Positions 23,340 through 35,100 of a DNA stretch of 64,000 nt are shown one piece after another. Below the pieces are notes generated by a model, which was not told the DNA's origin, searched no databases, and saw nothing but the letters and a program-made list of their open reading frames with translations. Position numbers and translations under genes: made by a program. Origin of the DNA: Bugula neritina (taxonomy: Eukaryota; Bryozoa; Gymnolaemata; Cheilostomatida; Bugulidae); NCBI GenBank assembly GCA_964035545.1, contig OZ037765.1:11464698-11528697 (forward strand). Reading direction: 5' to 3'. The first letter of the stretch is position 1. Every line of letters starts with the position of its first letter.

Positions 23340-23900
23340 GTGAATATCAATATGAAATTGAATATGACTAGAGTAAGACTATCACTATTAGTATCACTGT
23401 CTAAGTATCACTACCAGTATGAGTATGACGATGAGTGTAAAACTAGCAGTTAGACTTGCCCTTAGTCGCTTACTATAAAAGTAAGAGCCTTACTCTTGCA
23501 GTCAGTGCTATAGTTACACTTACTGTTACTGTTAGTCTTAGACTGCTACACAGGCATATTCTTATTTGACAGTTAGTGTTACATTTATTGTAATACTAAA
23601 ATATAAAAGTAAATAATAATTATAAACAATAAAACTGGAAGACTAAGACTAAGAGTAAGTGCAGTTATACGAAGACGTTAAATTGAAATAAATATTTATT
23701 ATAATTATTATTATTTCATTTCAGTGTACTATGAATATTACTTTCATTATCATTTATCACTATGAGTATGAGTGTGACTATCAGTATCACTGTATGAGTA
23801 ACACTATGACCATGACTATCAGTATCACTATGAGTATGAGAGTATGACTATGAGTATCAGTATGAGTATGAGCAAGAGAGCAAGAGATGCCACGCCTACT
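23340..23900 (+). repeat. Cryptic hexamer repeat tract (TATGAG / TATCAC type)
   Basis: Many interspersed hexamers such as GAGTAT, GACTAT, TATCAC and TATGAG follow one another with roughly 6-base periodicity and frequent substitutions, so no exact tandem array remains. The tract ends near 23890. It is non-coding in all frames except by chance. Confidence 0.6.
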
Positions 23901-24519
23901 GAAACTTATCAACAAAAATATTCAGCTATATATTTTTCTGTTTTCAATTACATTTCCTGGAGTACTTTGAGTTCATGAAAAACACATACAGTATGGGTAT
24001 ATAATATATTAATTAATTAAACTCAATATAAAACTACCATACCAAACCGTTGCAGTTCGTATTTATCACGTGCACCGTGCAGTTGATTTATTATAGGCGG
24101 ACCACTAGGCATATAGATCTTATAACAATATTATTATTATGTACCTACCATTTTAGAAACTAAAACTAAAACACAGAAAAGTGAGTCGCATAGGCTACAT
24201 ATTTTATAAGCTGATGCCCAATCACGTAACGACTGAAAAAGAGGTGTCCAATAAAAATATCAGTTTAATTCCGTGCAGATGTAAATAACACTGTAGCGTA
24301 CAAAATGGTATCTTCGAGTCAGAAAAAGCAGTAATCGAGTTTTAGTTTCAGTTTGGATTAAACTTTCCCCAAAGATCCTAGCTTAATTGGCTAAAATTGT
24401 TTGTGTTTTATTGATTCATTAGTTTTATAACTACTATTAACACTGTTCCTAATAGTAATACAAATATAATTTGTTCCAATATAATTTGTCTTAACTGATA
24501 AGATTAACTTTAAGTTTAA

Positions 24520-25170
24520 CTGTAAGTCAAAGTGATAACATTAACAATAACTCACTCTCAGAGTCACACTCACTATCAGTGTCTCTAATAGTAATAGTAA
24601 TCTCTTGACTTTGAGTCTAGGCAGTTGACTCTTAGTCTTACAGTAACTGATACTGATAGTGATACTCTTATTTAACTATAAGTATAAGTAAGGCTATTAC
24701 AGTTACTCTCTTGGAGTTACTCAGTTAGTGTTACTGTTAGTGTTAGTCTTAGAGTTAGTAATAGTTAGTAAAGCTAAATGTAAGTGTAGTACTAGGAGTA
24801 ACAATAACTGTAAGATTAAGAGTACGAGACTTTTAGTCTTACAGTTGGTGTCTGTGAGTGTGTTACTGTTAAAATTGCAGTTGCTGTTAGAAGTAATGCC
24901 AGTGCTACTCTTACTCTTAGCAGATGTCTTTACAGTTTGAGTTTACACTTTACAGTTAGAGTTAGTGTTACTGTTACACTTACTCTTTAGTCTAAAGTAA
25001 AAGTTCAAAGTTATCAGTGTAAAGTTGTCAGTGTCAGTATAAGTATCTGCATGATCATAATAATAATAGTGATGCCCATAGTCATACTCTAATTCACAAG
25101 TCATACTTATAGTCATACCGATCTTTGTAGTTATAGTTCCTATGACAGTAAGTGTAACTGTCATACTGAT
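24520..25170 (+). repeat. Cryptic hexamer repeat tract (TTAGTN / TTACTN type)
   Basis: Runs of six-base units of the form TTAGTG, TTACTG, TTAGTC, TTAGAG and CTTACT dominate 24700-25000, with clear phase for up to five units at a time. A second flavour (CATACT, AGTTAT) follows to 25170. The short frames that stay open here, full of Leu/Val on one strand and Thr/Asp/Tyr on the other, are by-products of the 6-base period. Confidence 0.65.
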
Positions 25171-26124
25171 TGTGAATACAATATTACATTATTAGCCTAC
25201 TCATATGGTATAAAACATCGCCTAAATTATAGAAAATAAATTTAACTCTCTATATAGGAATAAAATTGCCAGATTTATTTGCTTCACTGAACAATTTTCA
25301 TTAAAACCCATTTCAAGTCAATGAATTTTAATTTTTATGTGTAAAGGAAAATTTTGTTTGTTTGCTAGAAATTTAAAAAAGCTATTAGTTTACCTGATTG
25401 ATAACTTTTTCTTATTTCAAAGAGCTGTAGCAAACCAATCAAACTCTTCCATGTCAAGTCAATTAGTTAAGCAAGGCAAATTCTTAATTTCAACTAGTGG
25501 GTGGGAGTAAATAAATTTCAAGTCTCAAGTTACAAAATATTTAAATTAATACTTCTTGAGATTACCTCTAGCTCACTTCAACTCATTTAATGGTGACGCA
25601 CTCTAACTAAATTTAAAGCTAAGTAACAATAATACTGGTGTTCATTGCTTAATGATTATCATCAACGTGTTTGTTACAGCAGCAAAACTTTGAATCATTG
25701 AGTATGAGATGAATGAACCAACTGCCAAGCATTAGCTTGAACTTCTTTTTTGTCATTGAGTGACAATATAATAGAACAGTCTAAGTTAGGTTGTTGAGGA
25801 ATAAGCCTTTTTTATTTAAATTGAATTTTTAATTTGGTAATAATAAATTACTCAATCAAGGATTAGTCATTAATTCCTCTTGAATTTAAGTTGAGTAGAT
25901 TCTGTTACTTTTACACTTGCACTAATGTACAAAACAAATTTTGAATTAACATAAAGTAAGTTTCCATGGTTAATCTCAATTTTAGTTAAACTATATCTAC
26001 TACATGGCAAAAGCGACTCAACCATAACTATAATTCTTATCATTTGCATTATTTTATACTGATTCTGTTGTAGAGTCTTTAATATATTCAGCCAAGTTCA
26101 ATGGATTAATGATATAATTGTAAA

Positions 26125-29100
26125 ATGACAGCACCAACTACTAAGAGGGCATGGAAGCTCCGTAAGTCAATGCACTTAACCATATGATATACTATTACTT
26201 TTTAAGTTATATGTATGGTTGCTTAAATTTAACAAATATTACAATATATGTGAGAAAATGGAATAAATGAGTTTGATGATTAGGTAGTTATCACTGTTCT
26301 ATCATAGACATTTATTTACCTGGCTATTAATCTTTGCATGTATTCAACTCGGTGTGGCTTTATTACTTCTTGTTGCTCAGTCTAAGTTGCAAAATTCTAG
26401 AGTTAAACTACTGCGAGATGTTCTTTGCTGACTAGTTTGGTGTATGTCTGATTTTAATTTTGTTAAACAGAGGAGTTTGTGGCCCATGGGGCCAGTGTCA
26501 ACTGTCTAGCCCTAGGGCATAAAACCGGCAGGGTGATGGTCACAGGGGGAGATGACAGAAAAGTGAACTTGTGGACAGTTGGGAAACCTAACTGCATCAT
26601 GGTAAGATAACTGTTATTTCTATCACAAACAAAGAAGTAGTGATCTTTTAGCTGTAGTTTGAATGCCTGTAACATAAATATTTAAAAATGTGAGCTTTCT
26701 TTTTAAGGCCTAAATACATAAGATGTTGAGTATATTCTTTGTTTGACAGGTTGTATGTCATTGGGTTCAAATTGATGCATCTTTTTCTATTTAAACAAAG
26801 TTTTTTCAAATCCTCACTTGGCTATAAGATTTTAATATCTAAAGGTTGAACTCTCCAAGTAGGTTTAAAGTTTGACAAGGTGTTGCAATGTCCATATAGT
26901 GTCCATATAGTATCCATACAAGTTATAATGCACAATGTTTCCTTGGTAACACCTGTGGCCTCATGTAGACCCTCTTATTAATGGAGTTGACAGTAATTAT
27001 GTGTGACAGGAGCTGCTCTGTGCACTTGACTCACAGCTCACTTGCAGTAACTGACAGATTCCACTTAGTCAAACGTAGTATTTGTCATTGAAGCAGCTAG
27101 TTTAGAAATTGTATAGCAAATTCTCTCAGGATCAATGTTTTGTTCAATAATCATTTACACAGTGAATAAGTATAAAGATAAAAATGCTCGACTCATTTAA
27201 TTATCTTTAGTTGACTGTTTATTAACACTAAGCTTGTCTTTACAACGTGTAGTCGTGTGCATTATATAGGTGCTCTAGACACTCCCTTCTACTATCCAAT
27301 AACTTGAGTTAATGTATATAAAATGCTGCATTCTTGATTGTTTATTGATTAAGTACTATAGATGATAGCTCTTATATTCAGTTATAGTTTGTCCAGTTTT
27401 CTTTAGGCTTTTGTTACAGGAAAAGGTTTATTTAAATTAATCTTATAACAATAGATTTTTACTCATCAAATTTTTCAGTAGCTGCTATCATGAATAATAA
27501 GTGTTCATTTTTATTATTCTATTTGCTCCTTGATATACCTAAAAGATGCACACAAAAATTTAGTATTTATTAGCACTTTCTAAAGAAGTAAATGCTATTT
27601 AATGTTACAGAGTTTATCTGGTCACACAAGCCCCGTAGAAGCTGTGAGGTTTGGTAATGCAGAGGAGATGGTGGTTGCTGGGTCTATGTCTGGGGCCCTC
27701 AAGTTGTGGGACCTGGAACAAGCTAAAAGTAAGAACAGTTTTGTCTAAATTCAACCATATATTATTTTGTATTTCTTAGCGGAGAAGGAGAAGTTTTTCC
27801 AAAGTAGTACTTACCAGCCTTACATTTGGTAGTTAACCCTAAAAACTAATAATTGATTATATTAATTCAATAATTAGCATGTTCTAGTCAAGTACCTAGC
27901 TGTCTAGCCAGCTTAGTGCTACTTCTGATTACTTGGTATATTTTATTAAGCCAAGTTTAACCACTTTATCTACTAATTGAGATATGGCAGCACCCCTGAT
28001 GAGGCAGCACAGATATTAGCATGCTATTTATACAATTACCCTGTGTCCTGTTTTTTCATCTTTCAATCATACAACAATCTGGTTTTTTTTGTATGAATTA
28101 TAAGCCAACTTCACCTTGATTATGGGGAGTATGTATTGCAACCTGCATAAACTTTCTATTGAATGTAATTCTTTAGAAATGAATCAAATTACAATCAATG
28201 AAAGCATTTAGACTACAGCAACTTGTAAACTTGAAGAAAGCATCTTAACAATACAATATTTTATTACAATGTTGTAGATGATACATGTTGTGTTTATTAA
28301 AACTGATTCTCTAGTTTAATCTCTCTCAGCTGAATAGATGGGATTTAGTTCGTGGCATCATTATTGATCACTTTTGCATATTTTAAGACTATGAGTGTGG
28401 TGTTGCTTTCCAGTTGGTAGTGTCTTAACTGTTATGAATGAATAATTTGATAGCATCAGACAAGGTGGCTACTAATTGGTGTACCTACTACTACTAATAT
28501 TGAGATAGAATGAGATGTGGAATATACCTACAGCACATGCTCTGTCTGTATATGCTAGGAACTATAAACTGTATTGTTCAAAATAATAAACATTTTTATT
28601 GATCAATTTATAAACACATGATTACATAATTGATAAAATTGATTAGCATGTAAAAAGTTCTGCTCCAAACTTAGGCTGGAATATTTTAATGTAGCTTTTC
28701 TATAAACAACTAGCAATACTTGTGTTTAATTCTAACAGGAACTAAGGCATTATAAGAATTCAACATAAAGTTATATCATATATAGGTGACAGTATTATAT
28801 CTGTTTTAGTTATCAGAACCCTAACTGGTCACAAGGCGAACATCAGATGTCTTGATTTTCATCCATATGGAGACTTTGTGGCCAGTGGATCCCTAGATAC
28901 TAATGTCAAGGTAAACTAACTGTACGCATGTGTAGTATCTTGTGAAGAGGCTAGTATATTATGTATAAGTGTATAAGCTTTCCATCTATTAGATATCATT
29001 GCTTAATTTACAGCCCATGTTATCAGTTGTTATGTGATTATTCCTCCTGGTGGTAATTTCTCACTTCTATCAGCACCTTTATATAGAACATGACATACCA

Positions 29101-32100
29101 ACAGTGATACTAATGTTTGCATATGCTGATAGCTCTAATCAGCCTCTGTTATTATTATTTGTAGTTGTGGGATATTAGAAGGAAAGGCTGCATATTCACA
29201 TACAAGGTAAGCTGCCAGTCCTGTGCACATCATTATAAAGTGTATTTAGACTGTTGAGTTATGCATTTTGCTTTGTGTCTGAATAGGTTAAGACAGCTAG
29301 TATCAAGGGAGTTCAACAGCTGATTGGATGTATGCTGTTAGTCATGAGTGCAGTATGAATCATGTTATTGATTATGCATTTACACCTCACCCTTGTATCA
29401 CGGCAAACCAATTTGAAACATTATCACATTATATATGCAGACGGCTTGTTTTAGGGCCATTCAAATGGTGTGAATAGCCTGAGGTTCTCCCCAGATGGAA
29501 GGTGGGTGGCTTCAGCCAGCGAAGATATGACTGTCAAAATCTGGGACTTAGCTGCTGGAAAACTGCTGACAGACTTAAAGCAGCACTCGGGGGCAGTCAA
29601 CTCCATTGAGTTTCATCCTAGCGAGTACCTGTTGGCGTCTGGAAGCAGTGACAGGTAGGGGACTAGTTGAATCAATGCTGTTTGATATTTTATGGGTTAT
29701 TTTCTCAAATAACTTGCTTCTGTTTCACACAGCTGTATCCTGTTTGAGATATCAATGAAAAGAGTTGAGGCCTGGCCTCACGATCGTGAGAATCACACGA
29801 AATCGTCTATTTGACATGAAAAAACATTCATACGAGAAAATTTGAAGAAATTCAAACGAAATCGTCTTCGTTGGGTGTACACAACGATGACGATGGGCGA
29901 AAAATCACAATCGACGATAAGCACCATTTGATTGGTCAATAGAATTTTAGCAACAGTAATTATTTCATTTCTACCATGTTTCTCTATTTAGCAATTTTCT
30001 GTTGTTTGTATCTCGTGCAAGACTCATTCACGGACTATTTATTACGTGTTTTGTTCAACGAGTGTGTGGCTGGTCATAACGAGAGGATAACTCACAAAAA
30101 TTGTCACACAGTTTCATGTGATTCTCACGAGCGTGAGGCCAGGCCTTTATTAAACTCAAGTTGAGTGATGTTGATAGGTTAGGACCTTCTTTTTCCTGTA
30201 TGAATAAGACAGCCCAGCACCAAATAGTTCATCGGCCAGCTTCAGTAAAAGAACTCTTAGCTTTAGACCTCTCAAAATGCACAGACTTTTAAATAGAAGA
30301 TTTTTAGACTTCCTGTTTCGCATAAAAGCTAAATGCAGTTTACTCGCACAGAGTACGTCAGATATTGGTTTTCTTTAAATGTTTAGGTGAATTTATCAAA
30401 TAATTCTTATTTTAGATCTATAAGGTTCTGGGAGCTGGAGAAGTTTCAATGTGTTGACTGTACAGACTACGACAACAATGCCATTAGGTAAGTGAGGTCA
30501 TCAACTCTGTGATTCTGGTTTCCCGCTTGTCTCTAGCCATCCTGTAAAATTATATATGTGTGTCATGTGAGTTATTTCATTGAAATGTAACATTTATCAT
30601 AGGTCTGTGGTGTTCCATCCTGACGGAGCCTGTATATTTGGCGGCTCTACAGAGCTTCTCAAAGTGTACGGCTGGGAACCTTCCAGATGTTTTGATTCAG
30701 TGAACATGTCGTGGGGGAAAGTGGCCGACATGGCCATAGCTCAAACACAACTGGTAAGTGTTGTTACTTTTGTCTAGTATACAGTTTTTGTAACAGATGG
30801 ATTGCAAGCATATTTGCCCATGTAATAACGAGCTAGTAAATTTTATCTGTCTCTTTCACAATAAAAAGACATGCTACTGTGTTTTTTTTTATAAAATGTC
30901 TTATCACAGCACAGACTGCTCTTTTCATTAGTAACATTGGGGATAAAAGATGCTAGACCAATAATTTTGCTAATATGTCTTGTGTGCTTGGAACATGGTG
31001 TTTTATACGTTTCTGCTAGATTCTAGCAAGTCTTGCTAAGAGTCTATACTATCTGTCCTGAGATATTTACATCATCATTCGGTAAAACTTGTCGAGTCTC
31101 GTGGTAAGACATGTGAAAACATGGGAGTCATTGTTTTTTGGAAATGTTTTTGTTTTGAGCTTACAATACTTGCAACTGCAAACTTGTAGGGGATGACAAC
31201 TTTCAAAATATGACATCATTTGACTGTGTATAAGGGTCATTACTGAGTGAATATTTCTACTAGCTTTGTACCGCTGAATTATGCCATGCAGTATGTTGTA
31301 TTGTTGCTGCAAGTTGAAAATTTTGAGAACTATCCTTTGCTTTTAAAGAAAAAACTCAGATTGCACATTTGTTTACTTTCAATTCATATTCTAGTCAACT
31401 TATAGAATTAGCATGTTCATACTTTATTGTACTGCTGTCATATACGTGAGCAGAAAGTTCAAATAAATTGTATTTGTAGATCGGTGCCTCAATAAATCAA
31501 ACTACAGTATCTACTTTTGTATTGGATCTCACAGTGAGTAGCTTTTCTTCAGTAAAATACAAACTTTTTAATTATTTCTTATCTTTTGTCCTGTGAGCTT
31601 AGATACTTTATTTGTTCTATTGAAGGTGTAGAAGAGCAAATATTTGTGGATACATTTTACTACTGGCTGAGTTTATGTTTAATTGCGTCCTTGCAGCAAA
31701 ATTTTAACCATTAATTTGTTTATTAATACTGTTTTAGCTGAGAAATAACATGATTTACTTTGATTCTAATCTAATCTTCTCTTGTCGTTATAATACATGT
31801 AGAAATTGGAAAGTATGTTAGTCTGATTTTCAACATGTTGGGCAATTCTACAAGTGATATCAGGGGTGTTAGAGAATAATGTTGTCTTCTCTAATGTATT
31901 ATAGAGAGTTGCTCCTTTGGGCCAAGTTCCCAGCACTCCGCTGCCTCTTTCTTCGAGTGGAAGAAAAAACTTTACTCCTGATCGACCTTCTACCACATCC
32001 ACTAAACAACAAATACCGTAAGTATTTGGGAGTTGTCTGTACGATAATATTAAGCTGACTACTAATACTAGTTTGTATTGAAAAGAAGTTAAATTACTTC

Positions 32101-35100
32101 AGGCTTAAATTTGTTTTATATACAAATTATCCTAAATTCTACATACAAAAAGATTTACTATCTAAAAGCTCTCATAAACCCCACGCATGGTGTTCTTTGC
32201 TGACTGAAATTGTGTCGTCATTTTGTGCAGCAGTTCAACTGGTTCCATCCAACTTAAACGTCGTATGAGCAGGCAAGTAGCTAAATCTATGTATGTTGAT
32301 GGCATGGGTAGTGCTCCTAACTCCCCCTGTGAGAACTACAGAAGCTTGTTAGATTCCCGGTCTAGTAGCCCCACACTCAGTAACCGTTCAATCAGCCCTA
32401 GCGTTGTGAGAAATCGCCGTAGTCAATCAACTCGTAGTGATGATTCATCTAAAGCTATTGTCAGGCAAACCAAATCATCGACTATCAGACGTGCAAATTC
32501 AATGCTGGTGTCCTCTGTCGGCTCTCCATCATTGCAATCTGTAGCAAATAACCTACAGTCTGCTAGAAGGTCTAGTAGAGGTGTGCAAAGATCAGAATCT
32601 GCATTGAAATCAACTCATGGCGCTAGATGCTCACGTAATCTAGACCTTATTAATAATAACACGGAAAATAAGGATGTGATGCAGAGATTGCCTGGTAAAC
32701 GTAGGCCTGTAACTATAGGGAGCGCGTAAGTCTATCTGGAAGTAGTCATTAGTTTCTGGCACTAGTAGCCAACTCACTCTTTCACGGCAATCGCTTCACT
32801 GACAATTCTAGTACTCAACATCTGACCTAAGGCTAAGGCATATCACAAGCATAGACCAGCTATCGATCTTTTAGCATTTCTTGAAACAGGTTTCTAGGTG
32901 CTCATTTATTTTCTCGTTGAAGCATGTATAACCAGCATGTCGTAGTATATTATGTTGCAGTCACCGCTCTATGTCTAGTCATCTGCTTGTGCTCAGCTCA
33001 CTAGCTGTAATTACGACTCTATTGCTAGTCGACTACCTGGCTCTAATGCTTTATACTCCAGAATAACCACATAACAGTAACAACATACTCCTTATGTTCG
33101 GCTTGGGCAAGCATGCTAATAATTTTTCCATTAACACGTATCATCATTTGCCAGTATATTGCTCATATTTGCTACGCAAATTTAAGTTGCTGCTAAGCAT
33201 GATGGGAAATATCAACTATGACTAATTCAACCAAGTGGTTAGATATGGTGACCAACATGTATACTCACCCTTCTCGTACACTGTATAGGAAGCCTGCAGA
33301 AGAGCCAGAGGAACCTGGTAGTATTCTAGATGATGCAACAGAAGACAATTCTTCTGTTGCAGACGTCAAGGATCTTAAGGAATATGAGGAAGTCTTCAAA
33401 CCCAATCATAAACTAGGTAAGTGGTACATGTTTGTGTATTTATTTACATGCACTTATAAATCTTGAAATCCTATTTGGACACGTATAGTAAGGCAGTCAG
33501 TTCTGAAGGTATAGGGTGCTTTTTAGTTTTGTTTTATAAAGTTGAAAACTTAATACATTTTTTGTACATTAATCTACTTAATAAAGTTCTAAAAATATTT
33601 AATTAAATTTTACTGCCTTAGTTACACTTATTTGGTAAGAAAATATGTAACAAATTATAATACAACTACCAACACTATTTCAGAGTTGTATTCTCCATGT
33701 TTTTGCATATTTGTGAGTCAATATCTTCAATTGATGTTGGCTATTATCACTTTGAGAAGATAATTGACAAGGGTTGTCATTGATTATGTAAAACACTACT
33801 TTATTCACTGCTTGTTGGAAATTATTTTAAGCTTGTTTATGGCATATATTTTTAAATATTCAATTGACAATGTGGTTGATTTTAGCTTTGTCTCCACCAC
33901 GAAAAATGGATCCTTTTCCTGCTCCAAAAGAAGATGGTAGGCAGTTTAGTTTTGCCATGCTGCTATATTAGATATTCCATGAATTTTAAGTAATTGGTTT
34001 TATTTCTGTGTTTTATTGTGTTAAAATGCTCATACAGATGTCTCTGTGGCGAATCAAATGAAATCTCTAGCACCATTCCAACCAGCTGTTGGGAGTACAA
34101 AACCCTCTGGTAGTGAGACTTACAGAGGAGAATCCAGAATACCTCCCCAGTATCGAGCACCTGCTTTACCTTCTCAACAACCTGCTGCTCCTCATCAATC
34201 ATATCAAACTCCGTCCAACAAACCTCCTGGTCTTGATCCTGCCGACTTCATGCCTGTGAGTATCTACAGAAGTACTCACACACATACCTACACTGTACCT
34301 ACACATGTACCTACTCACACATCTACACACATACCTACATACGTAATGCTGCTATGTGATCTCATAAATATATCATTCATTATATTTAAAAATATTTTGT
34401 CAGCCTCAACAGTCGAGCTCTATGGCAATAGGTGATTATGATGCCCTTGGTCAAATGTCTAAGGGACATAACTCTATGAGCGCTTTGCTCGCAGCCAGGA
34501 ATAAAAATCTACAGATAGTTAGAGCCATGTGGTCGTCTGGAAATGTGCGGGTGAGTTGTTTCCCATAGAGATTTTGCTCTTTACTATACACATGTTCTAC
34601 AAGCATAGCTCTGAATAGTTGATGGGTAAAAAAATTGCAAAATAACTTCTTACCTGGAATTTAAAATTCAATTTAAGCTGTAGATTAGTTGCCTAATAAA
34701 CTTCCTTTATACCAAGTCAATCTGCATGTTTGTTTTTGTAGACTGCTCTAGAGTCTGCCATTCAAATGCAAGACAACTCCGTAATAGTTGATGTTTTAAA
34801 TGTACTGAATGATAAACCGTAAGTTAAATTTCTTTGTTAGATTTTATATTTGCTTAGTTACTTGGTGGTTCTAACAGTCTTTAGAAATTATGTCCATCAA
34901 TTAGCTTTTTTATTGCATTTTTTTCCCAAAAATACAGTTTTGAGCCCGCATTTGCCAGTCAGTGAAATCAACTCATGGAATTTTCAAATAAATTAGATGA
35001 ATAATACAGTTGAAGCTTTTAGTATATTTTAGTTTTTTGTTGATAATTTTTATATTGTGCCTATTTGGTGTAACTTGAATGTCAGATACACAGTTAAACT

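Larger units (their letters stand above)
21378..26124. other. Intergenic region, repeat-rich
   Basis: No conserved gene is visible between the UPF0598 start and the katanin start. The stretch holds a decayed LINE tail (about 22090-22600), a MITE-like inverted repeat (22631-23083) and two tracts of cryptic hexamer repeats (23340-23900 and 24520-25170). The block 21570-21850 is less AT-rich than its surroundings and may be another interspersed repeat, but I could not assign it. The 25.2-26.1 kb part is plain AT-rich sequence and should contain the katanin promoter; no element stands out. Confidence 0.6.

Noticed and set aside
24728-25164. Leu/Val-rich plus frame and Thr/Asp/Tyr-rich minus frame
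   Set aside because: Result of the 6-base periodic repeat, not coding.
33218-33288. Extending the KATNB1 exon upstream to the ATG at 33218
   Set aside because: The acceptor options there put the preceding phase into a stop; the TATAG acceptor at 33288 is the only one that keeps frame with 32725.
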